From Tepidaquicella sp964564635 (GTDB taxonomy: Bacteria > Bacteroidota > Ignavibacteria > Tepidaquicellales > Tepidaquicellaceae), in NCBI GenBank assembly GCA_964564635.1, contig CAZMAR010000001.1:930001-994000 (forward strand): a DNA stretch of 64,000 nt, written 5' to 3'. Below are positions 63,050 to 64,000 of this stretch, piece after piece (position 1 is the first letter of the stretch; each line of letters opens with the position of its first letter). Under the pieces are notes generated by a model that had not been told where the DNA came from, searched no databases, and saw only the letters and a list, made by a program, of their open reading frames with translations. The position numbers and the translations under genes were made by a program.

Positions 63050-63856
63050 TTATTTCATCCCTAAAAAATTCAATATTCTCTTTTTACGATACCCCCATGC
63101 TTCTTTTAAAGTAGGAATTGAATTATAAGACGCTTTATTTTTTTCATTATTAATATAATTTTTATCTCCTTTTTCCATTTTGTCCAATGCTTCAAGCATT
63201 GCTGTAAAGGCAATTTTATAATTCTTCTTTACCAACGTATTAAAATTATCCTTTTTTGAAACTAGAAATCTTTTTTGTACAATAATATCTCCAGCATCGA
63301 GTTCCTCTGTGACAAAATGAATAGAGACACCTGTTTCTTCTTCTCCTTTATATAATACCCAGAAAGGAGTTAATCTTCCTCTATTTTTAGGAAGAAGTGC
63401 ATTATGTCTGTTAATTACACCAATTTTAGGAATTTTTAATAGATTTTTTTTTAGAATATTTTGACTTTGATTTATTATCACATCAATTTCTAAATTTTTT
63501 ATTTCCTCTAAAAATTTTTCATCATTTGGGTTATTTATTTTCCAATTTTTTATATTATATTTCTCAGCAAGTGCAAGGACTGATGGATCTTTGATTAAAC
63601 CAGGAAATATTGAGTGCAGTTTTTTTCTAATTTTATGTATTACTGTTATTAGATAATTCTTAAAAAAATGATAAAATCCCATAATTATTAATAAAGAAAA
63701 TATATATTCAAATTTTGATCTATCTTTTCTAATAGTTAATCTATCACCTTTTGAAATCGCAACACCGACGATATCATCTTTCCTTGCTTCTATGATTTTG
63801 GATATAAAATCATTTGTTTGAATGGGATCATCCATTGTTATAATAAATATTTTCAT
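63050..63856 (-). CDS. Formyltransferase family protein (glycan-type)
   Basis: A 268-residue protein of the formyl/methionyl-tRNA formyltransferase fold. The core is VINRHNALLPKNRGRLTPFW, with the catalytic Asn and His, then EETGVSIHFVTEELDAGDII with the catalytic Asp. The SLLPxxRG-like loop is present as ALLPKNRGR. It lacks the C-terminal tRNA-binding domain of Fmt and lies in a glycan locus, so it probably formylates an amino sugar using formyl-tetrahydrofolate. The N-terminus MKIFIITMDDPIQTND matches other glycan-locus formyltransferases. Substrate unknown. Confidence 0.85.
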   Translation of the reverse strand: MKIFIITMDDPIQTNDFISKIIEARKDDIVGVAISKGDRLTIRKDRSKFEYIFSLLIIMGFYHFFKNYLITVIHKIRKKLHSIFPGLIKDPSVLALAEKYNIKNWKINNPNDEKFLEEIKNLEIDVIINQSQNILKKNLLKIPKIGVINRHNALLPKNRGRLTPFWVLYKGEEETGVSIHFVTEELDAGDIIVQKRFLVSKKDNFNTLVKKNYKIAFTAMLEALDKMEKGDKNYINNEKNKASYNSIPTLKEAWGYRKKRILNFLGMK

Positions 63857-63913
63857 TTTGTTCTTTCCCTAAATTTAAACTCGCAAAATAATCAGGTATA
63901 AAATTAATTTGAC

Positions 63914-64000
63914 TTAATCCAATAATTTATTTTCGCAGCAGTATTGTCTTAAACTTGTAAATCTATATCCATGTTTTTTAAAGTATTCAATCTGAGTTTT
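63914..64000 (-). CDS. C-terminal end of a gene running off the window, deacetylase-like
   Basis: The last 28 codons and stop of a minus-strand gene whose start lies beyond the right edge. The visible end TQIEYFKKHGYRFTSLRQY has the 'x-x-KKHGYRFTSL' ending common in NodB-type polysaccharide deacetylases. It lies 57 bp upstream of the formyltransferase ATG, probably in one operon. Too little is visible for a firm call. Confidence 0.5.
   Translation of the reverse strand, partial: KTQIEYFKKHGYRFTSLRQYCCENKLLD

Noticed and set aside
63050..63856. Methionyl-tRNA formyltransferase (fmt)
   Set aside because: The C-terminal tRNA-binding domain is missing, and the gene sits among glycan genes.

Overview
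The window is a very AT-rich bacterial chromosome segment (GC judged by eye at below one third, not computed), densely coded with many short or overlapping gene junctions. Three things point to the Bacteroidota/Chlorobiota side, and most specifically to Ignavibacteria-like bacteria. Two secreted proteins carry type IX secretion (T9SS) C-terminal sorting domains of the NYPNPFNPxT type. A gingipain-fold C25 peptidase is present. There are also GWxTD, DUF2851 and head-GIN-like families and an M42 peptidase. The exact lineage is inferred from these families. I saw no rRNA, CRISPR array, prophage or intact insertion sequence.

Layout. (1) 1-12.1 kb, minus strand: a surface-polysaccharide operon running from a Wzx flippase through two methyltransferases, GT32, GT2, GT9, GT4 and a WecG-type GT26, ending in a large C25 peptidase cut by the left edge. 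It contains a frameshifted methyltransferase and a split membrane gene. (2) 12.2-17.4 kb, plus: an O-antigen polymerase/ligase with TPRs, a T9SS-exported protein, DNA primase and a rhomboid protease, tightly packed. (3) 17.4-19.7 kb, minus: a DUF6249-like protein, an adhesin-like lipoprotein, an ECF sigma factor and a probable anti-sigma factor. (4) 19.9-23.7 kb, minus: two D-Ala-D-Ala-ligase-like ATP-grasp enzymes, a GNAT and a lysine 2,3-aminomutase, which look like an uncharacterised beta-lysine pathway. (5) 24.0-31.2 kb: a second glycan locus (GT9, GT4 and methyltransferase on plus; GT2, GT4, methyltransferase and Wzx on minus). (6) 31.4-35.6 kb, minus: a coiled-coil protein, an SPFH protein and three zinc-ribbon proteins, resembling the Bacillus YdjGHI membrane-stress module. 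(7) 35.7-44.8 kb: mutS behind an ECF sigma gene, rimO, a GWxTD protein, DUF58, a TPR lipoprotein and DUF2851. (8) 44.8-50.1 kb, minus: a glycogen trio (glgB, GH57, malQ). (9) 50.1-56.0 kb: a decayed 0.7-kb patch, an outer-membrane protein gene broken by an in-frame stop, a T9SS Asp-box protein, mscL, a GNAT, a secreted protein of six exact 24-residue repeats, and tRNA-Lys(CUU). (10) 56.1-64 kb, minus: M42 peptidase and lipoate ligase, then a third glycan locus (Wzy-like protein, methyltransferase-like/sugar-transferase fusion, Wzi-like porin, a truncated deacetylase-like remnant, a formyltransferase and a partial deacetylase tail).

How it fits together. Most of the window builds or modifies the cell envelope: three interleaved glycan loci, T9SS export of adhesin or enzyme-like proteins, a rhomboid and a C25 peptidase, and two ECF sigma factors that may sense envelope state. 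Housekeeping genes (dnaG, mutS, rimO, glgB, mscL, lplA) sit between them. The best candidates for undescribed biology are the aminomutase/ATP-grasp cluster, the FSGxDAW repeat protein and the SPFH/zinc-ribbon operon. At least four genes look broken, so either the glycan loci are decaying or the assembly has uncorrected errors.
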